Part shown: piece by piece, positions 34,348 to 42,968 of the stretch
Numbering within the stretch: the stretch's first letter is position 1
How the letters are laid out: each line of letters starts with the position of its first letter
Origin: Thermomicrobiales bacterium
GTDB lineage: Bacteria; Chloroflexota; Chloroflexia; Thermomicrobiales; UBA6265
Direction of reading: 5' to 3'
Length of the DNA stretch: 64,000 nt
Assembly: GCA_019637585.1 (NCBI GenBank)
Contig: JAHBVL010000013.1
Span: 1 to 64,000 of the forward strand
Translations under genes and position numbers: made by a program
The notes under the pieces: generated by a model
Databases searched by the model: none
The model's input: only the letters and a program-made list of their open reading frames with translations
What the model was told of the DNA's origin: nothing

Positions 34348-35307
34348 ATGGCATTACGGCAGGATCGGGTGCTCGGTGCGTTGCTGGGAATGGGGATTGG
34401 CGATGCGCTGGGCATGCCGGTGCAGGGTTGGACCAGGGAGCACGTCGCCGAGCGATACGGCCGAATCGACCGCTATCACTCGAAGACCTTCGATGATGGC
34501 GCCGAACTCGCCGCCGGGGAGTTCACCGATGATTCGGAGGGCGCACTCTGCATCATCGAATCGTTCACCGCCGCGACCGGGGAAATCGATCCGGAGAACA
34601 TTCTGGCCCGACTGGCGATCCTGGCGCGGGGAGAAGGACGCCGCTGGATGACGCCATCGACATACGAAGCGATCATGGCAGGGGAGGATGGAAAGACCGC
34701 CGGTCATCGCGTCACCGGGGACGTCGCGGTGCGAGGGATTCCGCTCGGACTCATTGCCGCCGGCCGGCCAGCAGTGCAGGAGGCGTTCATCGAAGAGACC
34801 GCGCGTCTGCTGGCGGGAATGACGCATGGCGACCCGCTGGCCTGGCAATCCGTTGCCCTGGTGGCAGAGGGGATGCGGTTGACGGCGAGCTGCGCTGCTG
34901 AGTGCAGCCAGCTGCCGGTCCTGCTGAGACAAACGCCCTGGAGTGCCGAGTTCGAAAGCGGACTTCAGATGATCGAAGAGCGGGCCGGGTCTGGTATCGC
35001 CTATGACGAGTTCGCCTCTGATCTGGGGTTTGGCGACGATGTCACACCGGTGGTCCTGTCAGCGCTTGCGGCCGCCGCGACGGCGGCGGATCTGGAAAGC
35101 GGAGTGTTTGCCGCCGCTACGATGGGAGGAGCCGCAGATTCACGCGGCGCGATCGCCGGGGCGCTGCTGGGAGGAGAGTACGGGACTGCCGGTATTCCCC
35201 AGTCACTGATCGACGGGTTGGAGGGCCGCATGTACATCATGCTGGCTGCGCCCTGGTTTCATCAGACCATCCAGTTGAAATCGTCGTTTTGGCGTTCCGG
35301 AGACTGA
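34348..35307 (+). CDS. ADP-ribosylglycohydrolase-family protein with one metal ligand replaced
   Basis: 319 residues. GALLGMGIGDALGMPVQGW at the N-terminus and FTDDSEGALCI (residues 59-69, the first metal motif) identify the ADP-ribosyl hydrolase/DraG family, which removes ADP-ribose from proteins or small molecules with two Mg ions. The second motif, normally GGD-x-D-[ST] before GAIAGAL, reads GGAADSRGAIAGALLGG (residues 260-276): the first Asp is Ala262, the second Asp264 is kept. Activity may be reduced or altered. ATG at 34348 is preceded by GGAGAACGG about 10 bases away. Stands alone between a divergent operon and dnaJ. Confidence 0.87.
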   Translation: MALRQDRVLGALLGMGIGDALGMPVQGWTREHVAERYGRIDRYHSKTFDDGAELAAGEFTDDSEGALCIIESFTAATGEIDPENILARLAILARGEGRRWMTPSTYEAIMAGEDGKTAGHRVTGDVAVRGIPLGLIAAGRPAVQEAFIEETARLLAGMTHGDPLAWQSVALVAEGMRLTASCAAECSQLPVLLRQTPWSAEFESGLQMIEERAGSGIAYDEFASDLGFGDDVTPVVLSALAAAATAADLESGVFAAATMGGAADSRGAIAGALLGGEYGTAGIPQSLIDGLEGRMYIMLAAPWFHQTIQLKSSFWRSGD

Positions 35308-35366
35308 TTCTGGCACTCTCGATATGAGACTGCCAATCGCCCTTTCCGGTAGACTCCTCTTGCGCA

Positions 35367-35372
35367 TATACT
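35367..35372 (+). promoter_or_regulatory. dnaJ: Possible -10 element (TATACT) upstream of dnaJ
   Basis: TATACT in GCATATACTTCGG, 93 bases before the dnaJ start. The context CATATACTT is also found at 39920 before the acyl-CoA dehydrogenase gene. No heat-shock CIRCE inverted repeat is visible in the gap. Confidence 0.35.
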
Positions 35373-35464
35373 TCGGAAAGCGCCCAGCATTCGCGGGTAT
35401 CTGATGGTGCGTTGCCACCTGCGAATCGAATGGGCCGTTTCATGTTCAGCCAGCGAGTTTTCCT

Positions 35465-36598
35465 GTGACCGACCGGACCACCCAGAAACGCGACTATTAC
35501 GACGTCCTTGGCGTGAAACGCACGGCGTCGGCCGATGAGCTGCGTCGCGCCTATCGCAGTCTTGCCCGCGAGTATCACCCCGATATCAACAATGCTCCGG
35601 AAGCCGAAGAGCGGTTCAAGGAGATCAACGAAGCCTACGAGGTACTGTCCGATTCGAATCGCCGGTCGCAATACGACCGGTTCGGACATGCCGCGAATGG
35701 CATGCCGGGTGGCGATCCGTTCGGATTCGGCGGTTCGCCGTTTGGCGACATCTTCGAGACATTCTTCGGCGGAGCATCGACTGGCCGCCGGCGTCCGACG
35801 GTTTCCAAGGGACAGGATTTGCAGGTGACCGTCGACCTCGAGTTCGAGGAGGCGATCTTCGGCGCGGAGAAGGAAGTCGAGCTGACCCGGTTCGAGACCT
35901 GTGAAGGGTGCAACGGCACCCGCATGCGTGATGGCCAGACACCACCACAATGCGAAACGTGCAGCGGAACCGGCGAGGTGCGCCGCGTCCAGCAGACGAT
36001 TCTGGGTCAGTTCATGACATCGACGGCCTGTTCGTCCTGCCAGGGCGAGGGGGTGAAGATCACCGACCCCTGCCCACGCTGCCGGGGGAAGGGCCGGGTC
36101 ACGCATGCACGCCGCATCTCCGTGACCGTGCCGCCTGGAATCGACGAGTCGGCGACGCTGCGACTCTCCGGACAGGGAGAAGCCAGCCCGAACGGCGGAC
36201 CGCCGGGCAACCTCTTTGTCAAAGCGCGCATCAAACCGCACGCATATTTCACCCGGCAGGGAAAAACGATCTCCCTGCAGGTCGGGGTCAATATCGCCCA
36301 GGCGATCCTGGGGGATGAGATCGAGCTCCAGACGATCGACGGACCGGTGGCCTTCAAGCTGCCATCGGCGACGCAGTCGGGTCAGCAGTTCCGCCTCAAG
36401 GGCAAGGGTGTGCCCGATATGCGCGGGTCGGACCGGGGTGACCAGATCGTGACCATTCACGTGATCATTCCCAAGGAATTGACCTCCGAACAGCGAGGGC
36501 TGGTCGAGCAGCTGGGTCAGACCCTGGGCAGCGAATTGACGCCGCAACCGGTGCACCGTGGATTCTTCGACAAGGTGAAAGACGCGCTCGGCGTCTAG
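35465..36598 (+). CDS. dnaJ: Chaperone protein DnaJ
   Basis: 377 residues, type I Hsp40. J domain (residues 8-75) with the essential HPD in AREYHPDINNAPEAEE; Gly/Phe-rich linker (GGDPFGFGGSPFGDIFETFFGG); four zinc repeats C-x2-C-x-G-x-G/R (CEGCNGTR, CETCSGTG, CSSCQGEG, CPRCRGKG, residues about 140-215; the first repeat ends in R rather than G); C-terminal substrate-binding beta domains and dimerisation tail. It stimulates DnaK ATPase and hands over unfolded proteins. GTG start with no clear Shine-Dalgarno. dnaK and grpE are not beside it. Confidence 0.97.
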   Translation: MTDRTTQKRDYYDVLGVKRTASADELRRAYRSLAREYHPDINNAPEAEERFKEINEAYEVLSDSNRRSQYDRFGHAANGMPGGDPFGFGGSPFGDIFETFFGGASTGRRRPTVSKGQDLQVTVDLEFEEAIFGAEKEVELTRFETCEGCNGTRMRDGQTPPQCETCSGTGEVRRVQQTILGQFMTSTACSSCQGEGVKITDPCPRCRGKGRVTHARRISVTVPPGIDESATLRLSGQGEASPNGGPPGNLFVKARIKPHAYFTRQGKTISLQVGVNIAQAILGDEIELQTIDGPVAFKLPSATQSGQQFRLKGKGVPDMRGSDRGDQIVTIHVIIPKELTSEQRGLVEQLGQTLGSELTPQPVHRGFFDKVKDALGV

Positions 36599-36686
36599 GC
36601 AGGTCGCTCCGGCGCCGGTGCTATCATTTCCCCTTGCCCGGCAGTCCTGCTGGAATCAGCTGGACGCGGCGCTCATCTTTCCATAA

Positions 36687-36760
36687 TGGCGGGTAGTGAA
36701 ATGGTATCACACGGGTCTTTGGAACCCATATTCCAGGTTCGAATCCTGGCCCGCCAGCCA
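36687..36760 (+). tRNA. tRNA-Gln (TTG)
   Basis: Full cloverleaf. The acceptor stem TGGCGGG (36687-36693) pairs with CCCGCCA (36750-36756), discriminator G, and CCA is encoded (36758-36760). The T loop GGTTCGAATCC is standard. The anticodon loop CTTTGGA gives anticodon TTG, reading CAA. Confidence 0.96.
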
Positions 36761-36798
36761 GCACTCCGCACCGCCTTCTGCAATTCGGGCTACACCGC

Positions 36799-38169
36799 GT
36801 GACCGGCGAATCCTCCGGTTTGACTGTCGTTGTCCTCGCCGCGGGAGCGGGGACGAGAATGAAGTCGGACCTGCCCAAGCCATTGCACCCGGTGGCCGGT
36901 CTTCCGATGCTCGCCCATGTGCTGGATATCGCCGAATCGCTCACTCCCGACGAGATCGTGGTCGTGGCAAGTCCGGACCTGCTGCAGCGGGACGAGAGCG
37001 AAGTCCTCAGGTCGCGCGCCCGGTTCGTGGTTCAGGACCCTCCCCGGGGCACTGGCGATGCGGTGCTCCAGGCTCTGAGCACGCTGGCGCCGAGCGGTAA
37101 AGCATTGATCGTCTACGCCGATCACCCGCTCGTCGCGCCGGGAGACCTCCGGACGTTGATCGATGCGGCGGAAGCGGCGAGGGTCGGACTGCTCACCTGT
37201 GTCGTCGATGACGCTGCCGGTTATGGCCGGATCGAGCGAGACGACAACGGCGTGCCGGTGGCCATCATCGAGAAAGTGGCCGACGATCCCGCCAGGCGAG
37301 CCGGCCGCACCGAGATCAACAGCGGCGTGCAGCTACTCGATGTGGCCTGGGCCACGGAGACCCTGCGGATCCTTCCTCCCAACCCGATCAAGAACGAGGT
37401 CTTTCTGACCGATCTCGTTGCCGTCGCGTACGAGAGCGACGCGAGGTCGGTTGTCGCGGTCGAAGGATCGCCGGAAACGTTGCTCGGCGTGAACGACCGG
37501 GCCGAGCTGGCCGTGGTCGACATGGTTCTGCGCCGCAGGATCGCCGTCGACCTGATGCGCGCGGGGGTTTCGATCCTTGGACCGGAGACGGTCTTCATCG
37601 ATGCCGGGGTCGACGTAGGGGCCGGAACGGTGATCCGGCCCAACAGTCTGCTCACCGCCGGGACGAAGATCGGCCGCGAGTGTGTCATCGGCCCCTTCGC
37701 GACGATCGAGGGATCCACCGTTGGCGACCGCTCGGTGGTGGAAGCCTCATTCGTTCGTTCCTCAACGATCGGCTCCGACTGTCACGTTGGCCCCTGGTCC
37801 AACCTGCGAAACGATGTGCTCCTCGACGATCACGTCCACGTCGGCAATTTCGTCGAGCTCAAGGCGAGTCACCTCCACTCAGGGGTGCGGGCTGGGCATG
37901 TGAGCTATCTCGGCGATGCATCGATCGGTGAAGAGACCAATATTGGCGCCGGAACGATCACCTGCAACTTCGATGGAACCGAAAAACACCGCACGACCAT
38001 TGGGGCACGGGCATTTATCGGCAGCGACACCATGCTGGTGGCTCCGCTGACCGTCGGGGACGATGCCGCAACCGGCGCCGGGTCGGTGGTCACCAAAGAT
38101 GTGAACCCGGGAGCGACCGTGGTGGGCATACCGGCCCGGCAGATTCGCCGGCAGGCGAAGGGGGAGTAG
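36799..38169 (+). CDS. glmU: Bifunctional UDP-N-acetylglucosamine pyrophosphorylase / glucosamine-1-phosphate N-acetyltransferase
   Basis: 456 residues, full length. N-terminal uridyltransferase domain: VVVLAAGAGTRMKSDLPKPLHPVAG (nucleotide-binding signature), PRGTGDAVLQAL, VYADHPLVAP. C-terminal left-handed beta-helix acetyltransferase from about residue 245 with hexapeptide repeats, acetyl-CoA site region GAGTITCNFDGTEKHRT and VAPLTVGDDAATGAGSVVTKDV. It makes UDP-GlcNAc for peptidoglycan and surface glycans. GTG start shortly after tRNA-Gln (38 bases), so the tRNA may be processed from a shared transcript. The next gene, prs, starts 2 bases after its stop; glmU-prs is a common pairing. Confidence 0.97.
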   Translation: MTGESSGLTVVVLAAGAGTRMKSDLPKPLHPVAGLPMLAHVLDIAESLTPDEIVVVASPDLLQRDESEVLRSRARFVVQDPPRGTGDAVLQALSTLAPSGKALIVYADHPLVAPGDLRTLIDAAEAARVGLLTCVVDDAAGYGRIERDDNGVPVAIIEKVADDPARRAGRTEINSGVQLLDVAWATETLRILPPNPIKNEVFLTDLVAVAYESDARSVVAVEGSPETLLGVNDRAELAVVDMVLRRRIAVDLMRAGVSILGPETVFIDAGVDVGAGTVIRPNSLLTAGTKIGRECVIGPFATIEGSTVGDRSVVEASFVRSSTIGSDCHVGPWSNLRNDVLLDDHVHVGNFVELKASHLHSGVRAGHVSYLGDASIGEETNIGAGTITCNFDGTEKHRTTIGARAFIGSDTMLVAPLTVGDDAATGAGSVVTKDVNPGATVVGIPARQIRRQAKGE

Positions 38170-38171
38170 GG

Positions 38172-39107
38172 TTGGACGGCAGACTGCAGGTTTTCAGCGG
38201 AACCGCCCATCCCCAGCTCGCGCACGACATCATGAGGATGCTCGACGCTCCACTCGGCCGAGCGCTGGTCGATCAATGGCGGAATGGTGAGACCCGCATC
38301 CGGCTGGAGGAAAGTGTGCGGGGATCTGACGTCTTCGTCATCCAGCCGCTCTGCACCCCCGTCAATCACAACATCATGGAGCTGCTGTTGCTGATCGATG
38401 CGCTGAAGCGCGCGTCGGCGGACCGCATCACGGCGGTGATTCCCTATTTCGCCTATGCCCGCCAGGAGAAAAAGACGACCGGCCGCGAGCCGATTTCGGC
38501 CAAGGTGGTTTCGAACATGCTGGTCACTGCGGGTGTCGACCGGGTGCTGGCTATCGATCTGCATGCACCGGCCATCGAGGGTTTTTTCGACATCCCGGTC
38601 GATCATCTGCGAGGCACATCGCTGCTTGCCCGGCGCTTTCATAAGGAGTTCGATCTGCCCGTGGTCGCGGTCAGCCCCGATTCGGGCGGCGTGACGCGGG
38701 CCGAGAACTTCCGGGCGCTGACCGGAGGGTCGCTGGCCATCATCTCGAAGCGGCGTCCGTCGCCCGATGAAACCGAAGTCATCGAGATGGTCGGCAACGT
38801 CGATGGCCAACCGTGCGTGATCGTAGATGACATGATTTCGACCGGCAGCACGCTTGTCGAAGCGGCAGAACTGCTGGCCAAGCGGGGAGCGGGCCAGATC
38901 TACGCCGCCGCAACTCATGGCGTGTTCGCTGCCGACGCCTTCGAACGGATCGAGCAATCGCCGATTTCCCGGGTGATCGTGACCGATTCGGTGCCGATTC
39001 CGGAATCGCGGCGCGACATGATCGAGGTCGTCACGATTGCTCCCATGCTGGCGGAGGCGATCATGCGCATCCACAACGACATGTCGGTCAGTGCGCTCTT
39101 CTCCTGA
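38172..39107 (+). CDS. prs: Ribose-phosphate pyrophosphokinase
   Basis: 311 residues. Makes PRPP from ribose 5-phosphate and ATP for nucleotide, His and Trp synthesis. Class I features: LQVFSGTAHPQLAHDIMR, NGETRIRLEESVRGSDVFVIQP, DRITAVIPYFAYARQEKK (ATP loop), LAIDLHAPAIEGFFDIPVDHL and the PRPP-binding loop CVIVDDMISTGST. TTG start with GGGGGAG 6 bases upstream, two bases after glmU. The end overlaps the likely start of birA. Confidence 0.97.
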   Translation: MDGRLQVFSGTAHPQLAHDIMRMLDAPLGRALVDQWRNGETRIRLEESVRGSDVFVIQPLCTPVNHNIMELLLLIDALKRASADRITAVIPYFAYARQEKKTTGREPISAKVVSNMLVTAGVDRVLAIDLHAPAIEGFFDIPVDHLRGTSLLARRFHKEFDLPVVAVSPDSGGVTRAENFRALTGGSLAIISKRRPSPDETEVIEMVGNVDGQPCVIVDDMISTGSTLVEAAELLAKRGAGQIYAAATHGVFAADAFERIEQSPISRVIVTDSVPIPESRRDMIEVVTIAPMLAEAIMRIHNDMSVSALFS

Positions 39108-39879
39108 TCCCAGCCTGGCGCCGCGTCTCGGGGTTCCCCTCATTCGGCTCGATTCGACCACGTCGACAATGGACGAGATTCGCCACCGGGAACCGGGCGC
39201 TCCGGAGGGCCTGACGGTTGTCGCCGATCGGCAGACAGCCGGGCGTGGCCGGATGGGACGGACCTGGCGAGACGAGCCGGGACAGAGTCTGCTCTTCTCG
39301 ACGTTGTTGCGACCGGATTGCGCGCCGGCGGACTTCCGCCTGTTCCCGGTCGTGGCGGGATTGGCCGTGGCTCGAGCCGTGGCCGAATGCTATGCAATCG
39401 AAGCCAGCGTCAAGTGGCCCAACGATGTGCTGGTCAATGACCGCAAGGTGGCGGGGATCCTGGTCACGACCCGCATTGGCGAGGGCCGGATCATGTCGGC
39501 GACGATCGGCATCGGCGTGAATCTTCAGACCACTCCAACCGTCGCCGACATGCAAGGCGCGGCGCTTCGGGAGTTCACCGATCGTCCCGTCGAACCAACC
39601 GAGCTGCTCCAAGCCGTGCTTCGCCATTTGGAAGAGGTCTACTCTGAAGTGTTGCGTGGTGACACGACGTCGCTCGTCCAGGCATGGACCAGTCGCGCGG
39701 CATGGCTCGGGGAGATCGTGGACGTCGCCCTGCCCAGCGGCTCGGTGCGTGGAAGGTTCGAAGGGATCGATGCTACCGGACAGCTGCTCCTGAGGAATGA
39801 CGAGGGTTCGACCGCAACCATCGCCGTGGGAGACGTCACGCGAGGTATCAGGAGGACCGCAATTGACGGTCAAATGTGA
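39091..39879 (+). CDS. birA: Biotin-[acetyl-CoA-carboxylase] ligase (monofunctional)
   Basis: 262 residues if the GTG at 39091, inside the prs end, is used. Catalytic core: RLDSTTSTMDEI, TVVADRQTAGRGRMGRTW (biotinyl-AMP loop GRGRMG), ASVKWPNDVLVNDRKVAGIL (KWPNDV with catalytic Lys), TIGIGVNLQ, and the C-terminal SH3-like domain from about residue 215. No N-terminal helix-turn-helix, so it does not repress biotin genes in the way E. coli BirA does. It attaches biotin to carboxylase carrier proteins. No clear ribosome binding site; coupling to prs by overlap is likely. Confidence 0.93.
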   Translation: MRSSPDPSLAPRLGVPLIRLDSTTSTMDEIRHREPGAPEGLTVVADRQTAGRGRMGRTWRDEPGQSLLFSTLLRPDCAPADFRLFPVVAGLAVARAVAECYAIEASVKWPNDVLVNDRKVAGILVTTRIGEGRIMSATIGIGVNLQTTPTVADMQGAALREFTDRPVEPTELLQAVLRHLEEVYSEVLRGDTTSLVQAWTSRAAWLGEIVDVALPSGSVRGRFEGIDATGQLLLRNDEGSTATIAVGDVTRGIRRTAIDGQM

Positions 39880-39921
39880 CGTTTTCCGCCAAATTGTTGG
39901 ACCGCCCCTTTTGACTTCACA

Positions 39922-39927
39922 TATACT
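39922..39927 (+). promoter_or_regulatory. Possible -10 element (TATACT) of the fatty-acid oxidation operon
   Basis: TATACT, 72 bases before the acyl-CoA dehydrogenase ATG. A TTGGAC at 39897-39902 would be a -35 at 19 bases spacing. The gap 39880-39998 contains no other obvious feature. Confidence 0.4.
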
Positions 39928-39998
39928 TGGCGATTGGCAACTGCCACACTGAAGCCCTCAGAGACCGCGCGTCATATGCCTGAAAGTCGAGCAAATTC

Positions 39999-41219
39999 AT
40001 GAATTTCGATCTGACTGATGAGCAGATTCAGGTTCGCGATATGGTGCGCGAGTTCGCATCGAAGGAAGTCGCCCCGCATATCCAGGAGTGGGACGCCAAA
40101 GGCGAGTTCCACCCCGAGATTCTGCAGAAAATGGGCGAACTGGGGTTGCTCGGCATCGTCATTCCGGAACGGTACGGCGGTCTCGGTCTCGACTACATCT
40201 CGCTGGCACTGGCCTGCGAAGAACTCGAGTACGTCGACACCTTTTTGCGCGTGGCCATGAGTGTCCATGTGGGGCTCAACAGTCTGGCCCTGTTGCAATG
40301 GGGCACCGAAGACCAGAAGCAGAAATGGCTGGTTCCCCAGGCCACGGGCGAGAAGATCGCCACCTTTGGTCTGACCGAGCCGAATGCCGGATCGGACGCC
40401 GGGTCGATCGAGTCGACCGTTGTCCGGGATGGCGATCACTACATCCTGAATGGCGCCAAGATGTGGATCTCGCTGGCGGCGGTCGCCGATCACTTCCTTG
40501 TTTTCGCCTCCATCGATCGCTCGAAAAAGCACAACGGGTTGGTGGCGCTGGTCGTGGAAAAGGGGATGGAGGGTCTGACGACCGGCACCATCAAAGGTAA
40601 GCTCGGTGTTCGCGCCGGCAACACGGGCGAACTAGCCTTCAACAATGTCCGCGTGCCGGTCGAGAACCGGATCGGTGAAGAAGGCGAAGGTTTCAAGATC
40701 GCCATGAGCTGCATCGACCAGGGCCGATTCACGGTCGGCGCGGGTGCATGTGGATTGGTTCGTGCGTCGCTCGACGCCAGTGTGCGCTACGCCAATGAGC
40801 GGTATGCGTTCGGCGAGCCGATCGGCAAATTCCAGCTCGTCCAGCAGATGATCGCCCACATGGTGCAGCGGTACGACGTTTCGACGTTGCTCACCTACAA
40901 AGCCGCTGAGCTGAAGAATCGGGGTATTCGCAACACCCGCGAAACGTCGATGATGAAGTGGTATGGCTGCGATGCCGCGCTGGCGTCGGCGGACGATGCC
41001 ATCCAGATTCACGGATCGTACGGGTTCTCCAATGAGTATCCGGTGGAGCGATTCTGGCGCAACGCGCGTGGCGCGGTGATTTACGAAGGCACGCGTGAGG
41101 TTCACACCCTGTTGCAGGCGGGTTATGCGCTTGGCTACCGGCAGGACAAACCGGTTCGCATGCCACAGCCGCCCGCTCAGGAATTCGAGTCGCTGAACGA
41201 GCTGGTCGGCGCCGTCTAG
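39999..41219 (+). CDS. Acyl-CoA dehydrogenase
   Basis: 406 residues. FAD enzyme that introduces the trans-2 double bond into acyl-CoA. N-terminal helical domain LTDEQIQVRDMVREFASKEV, the beta-barrel signatures FGLTEPNAGSDAGSIES and YILNGAKMWISLAAVADHF, and the C-terminal helical domain AIQIHGSYGFSNEYPVERFWRNARG, with the catalytic Glu in AVIYEGTREVH (residue about 370), the position used by short/medium-chain and butyryl-type enzymes. First gene of a seven-gene plus-strand operon; electrons pass to the ETF encoded downstream. Chain-length preference cannot be read from the sequence. Confidence 0.95.
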   Translation: MNFDLTDEQIQVRDMVREFASKEVAPHIQEWDAKGEFHPEILQKMGELGLLGIVIPERYGGLGLDYISLALACEELEYVDTFLRVAMSVHVGLNSLALLQWGTEDQKQKWLVPQATGEKIATFGLTEPNAGSDAGSIESTVVRDGDHYILNGAKMWISLAAVADHFLVFASIDRSKKHNGLVALVVEKGMEGLTTGTIKGKLGVRAGNTGELAFNNVRVPVENRIGEEGEGFKIAMSCIDQGRFTVGAGACGLVRASLDASVRYANERYAFGEPIGKFQLVQQMIAHMVQRYDVSTLLTYKAAELKNRGIRNTRETSMMKWYGCDAALASADDAIQIHGSYGFSNEYPVERFWRNARGAVIYEGTREVHTLLQAGYALGYRQDKPVRMPQPPAQEFESLNELVGAV

Positions 41220-41233
41220 TCGAGAGGAAGATC

Positions 41234-42430
41234 ATGACTGGCTCAGTCATTTTAGGTGGAGCGCGGACTCCCGTCGGAAAAATGAGTGGGGCGCTGGCCT
41301 CGAAGAGCGCCGTCGAGCTCGGCGGCATCGCGCTGGCCGAATCGATTCGTCGATCGGGTGTGCCGCGTGACGAAATCGAGCACGTGATCATGGGTCAGGT
41401 GCTGCAGGGAGGCGCCGGGCAGATTCCGTCCCGGCAGGCTGCCTTCAACGCCGGTCTGGCCGAAACCGTCACTTCCGAAACGATTAACCGGGTCTGCGGA
41501 TCGGGGTTGCGTGCCGTGACGCTGGCCGACACCTTAATCAAAGCCGAAGGCTTCAACGTGATCGCGGCCGGCGGCATGGAGAGCATGTCGCAGGCGCCCT
41601 ATCTCGTTCGGCAGGGCCGAAGCGGCTACCGGATGGGTCATGCTCAGCTCGAGGACATGATGGTCACGGACGGACTCTATTGCGCGCTCGATCACGTGCA
41701 GATGGGGAGTCATGGCGACCGAGTGGCGGCCGAAGAGGGAATCAGCCGGGCGGAGCAGGACGCCTGGGCGCTCCGTTCTCAAATGCGAGCTGTCGAGGCG
41801 CAGGACGCCTGCCGCCTCTCGGCCGAGATCATCCCGGTCGAAATCGCCGGCCGCAAGGAAATCACCCTGGTGGAAAAGGACGAAGCGCCGCGCCGCGACA
41901 CCAGCGCCGAAGCGCTGGCCAAGCTGAAACCGGTGTTCGATCCGAATGGCAGCGTCACCGCGGGCAATGCGCCCGGCGTCAATGACGGCGCCGGTGCGAT
42001 GATCGTCGCCAGCGAGGAATGGGCGCAGGCGCAGGGGTTGCGGCCGATGGCGCGAATCATCAGTCACGCCGCTGCCGCCTGGCAGGCGCCGTATCTGGCA
42101 TTCACCCCGCATCTCGCCGCGGAAAAAGCGATGGCCAAAGCCGGGCTGACCATCGGCGATATCGATCTGGTGGAGATCAACGAAGCCTTTGCCAATGTGG
42201 CGATCATCTCCACCCGGCGCCTCGGCGTCCCCGAAGAGACGGTCAATGTCAACGGCGGGGCGATCGCGCTCGGACATCCCCTGGCGGCGAGTGGCGCGCG
42301 TATTCTTTTGACCCTCATGTATGAGCTCGACCGGCGGGGTGGCGGCCTGGGCATCGCCGCGATCTGCTCCGGCGGCGGCCAGGGAGACGCCATCATCATC
42401 GAAGTTCCGGGCCGGTCGACGAATGCGTAG
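41234..42430 (+). CDS. Acetyl-CoA C-acyltransferase (thiolase)
   Basis: 398 residues. Thiolase fold with all catalytic residues: ETINRVCGSGLRAVTLA (acyl-accepting Cys near residue 88), NVNGGAIALGHPLAASGARI (His near 354) and IAAICSGGGQGDAI (second Cys near 384). It begins 14 bases after the dehydrogenase stop with GAGAGGAAGATC as ribosome binding site. It could cleave 3-ketoacyl-CoA in beta-oxidation or condense acetyl-CoA; the dehydrogenase and hydratase around it favour degradation. Its end overlaps the next gene by 8 bases. Confidence 0.95.
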   Translation: MTGSVILGGARTPVGKMSGALASKSAVELGGIALAESIRRSGVPRDEIEHVIMGQVLQGGAGQIPSRQAAFNAGLAETVTSETINRVCGSGLRAVTLADTLIKAEGFNVIAAGGMESMSQAPYLVRQGRSGYRMGHAQLEDMMVTDGLYCALDHVQMGSHGDRVAAEEGISRAEQDAWALRSQMRAVEAQDACRLSAEIIPVEIAGRKEITLVEKDEAPRRDTSAEALAKLKPVFDPNGSVTAGNAPGVNDGAGAMIVASEEWAQAQGLRPMARIISHAAAAWQAPYLAFTPHLAAEKAMAKAGLTIGDIDLVEINEAFANVAIISTRRLGVPEETVNVNGGAIALGHPLAASGARILLTLMYELDRRGGGLGIAAICSGGGQGDAIIIEVPGRSTNA

Positions 42431-42968
42431 GCCGGTCATCGTCCCGGTCGACGGCAGGACTCCCCAGATCAGCGAATCGGCTTTTGTTGCGCCGGGAGCG
42501 GTGGTCACTGGCGACGTCACACTCGCTGACAACAGCGGTATCTGGTTCAACGCGGTGCTGCGTGGTGACGTCGAGCCAATTCGGGTTGGCGCCCGGTCGA
42601 ATGTCCAGGACAACGCCGTGCTCCATACTGACCCTGGCTTTCCCTGCACGATTGGGGAGGATGTCACGATCGGGCATACCGCCATCGTGCACGGCAGCAC
42701 CGTGGGCAATGGCGCAACGATCGGCATGGGAGCAACAGTGCTAAGCGGATCGGAAATCGGTGAAGGAGCCGTCGTTGCCGCTGGTGCGGTAGTGACCGAA
42801 GGGGCCAAAATCGGCGCGGGGATGATCGCTGCCGGGGTGCCGGCCCGCGAGCTGCGGCCCGTCCGGGCCGACGAGCAGGAGCGCTTCGCCCGGGGCACGG
42901 CCCGGTATGTCGAGCGGGCAAAAACGTATGCGGCGCTCTTTGCGACGGAGGATTTCGATGGCCGTTGA
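42423..42968 (+). CDS. Gamma-type carbonic anhydrase family protein
   Basis: 181 residues. Left-handed beta-helix of hexapeptide repeats (VAPGAVVTGDVTLADNSGIW, ISESAF at the start). The gamma-class metal ligands are present: NAVLHTD (His), TIGHTAIVHGSTVG (two His) together with the conserved GDVEPIRVGARSNVQDN (Arg, Asp, Gln). Members hydrate CO2 or act as acyl-CoA-associated accessory proteins (PaaY/CaiE-like). The ATG overlaps the thiolase stop and the end overlaps the hydratase start, so it is locked into the fatty-acid operon, which favours a CaiE/PaaY-like role over plain CO2 hydration. Confidence 0.87.
   Translation: MRRPVIVPVDGRTPQISESAFVAPGAVVTGDVTLADNSGIWFNAVLRGDVEPIRVGARSNVQDNAVLHTDPGFPCTIGEDVTIGHTAIVHGSTVGNGATIGMGATVLSGSEIGEGAVVAAGAVVTEGAKIGAGMIAAGVPARELRPVRADEQERFARGTARYVERAKTYAALFATEDFDGR

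Noticed and set aside
36621-36626. TATCAT as promoter for tRNA-Gln
   Set aside because: Position is plausible but it lacks a -35 and differs from the recurrent TAYACT hexamer; too weak to list.
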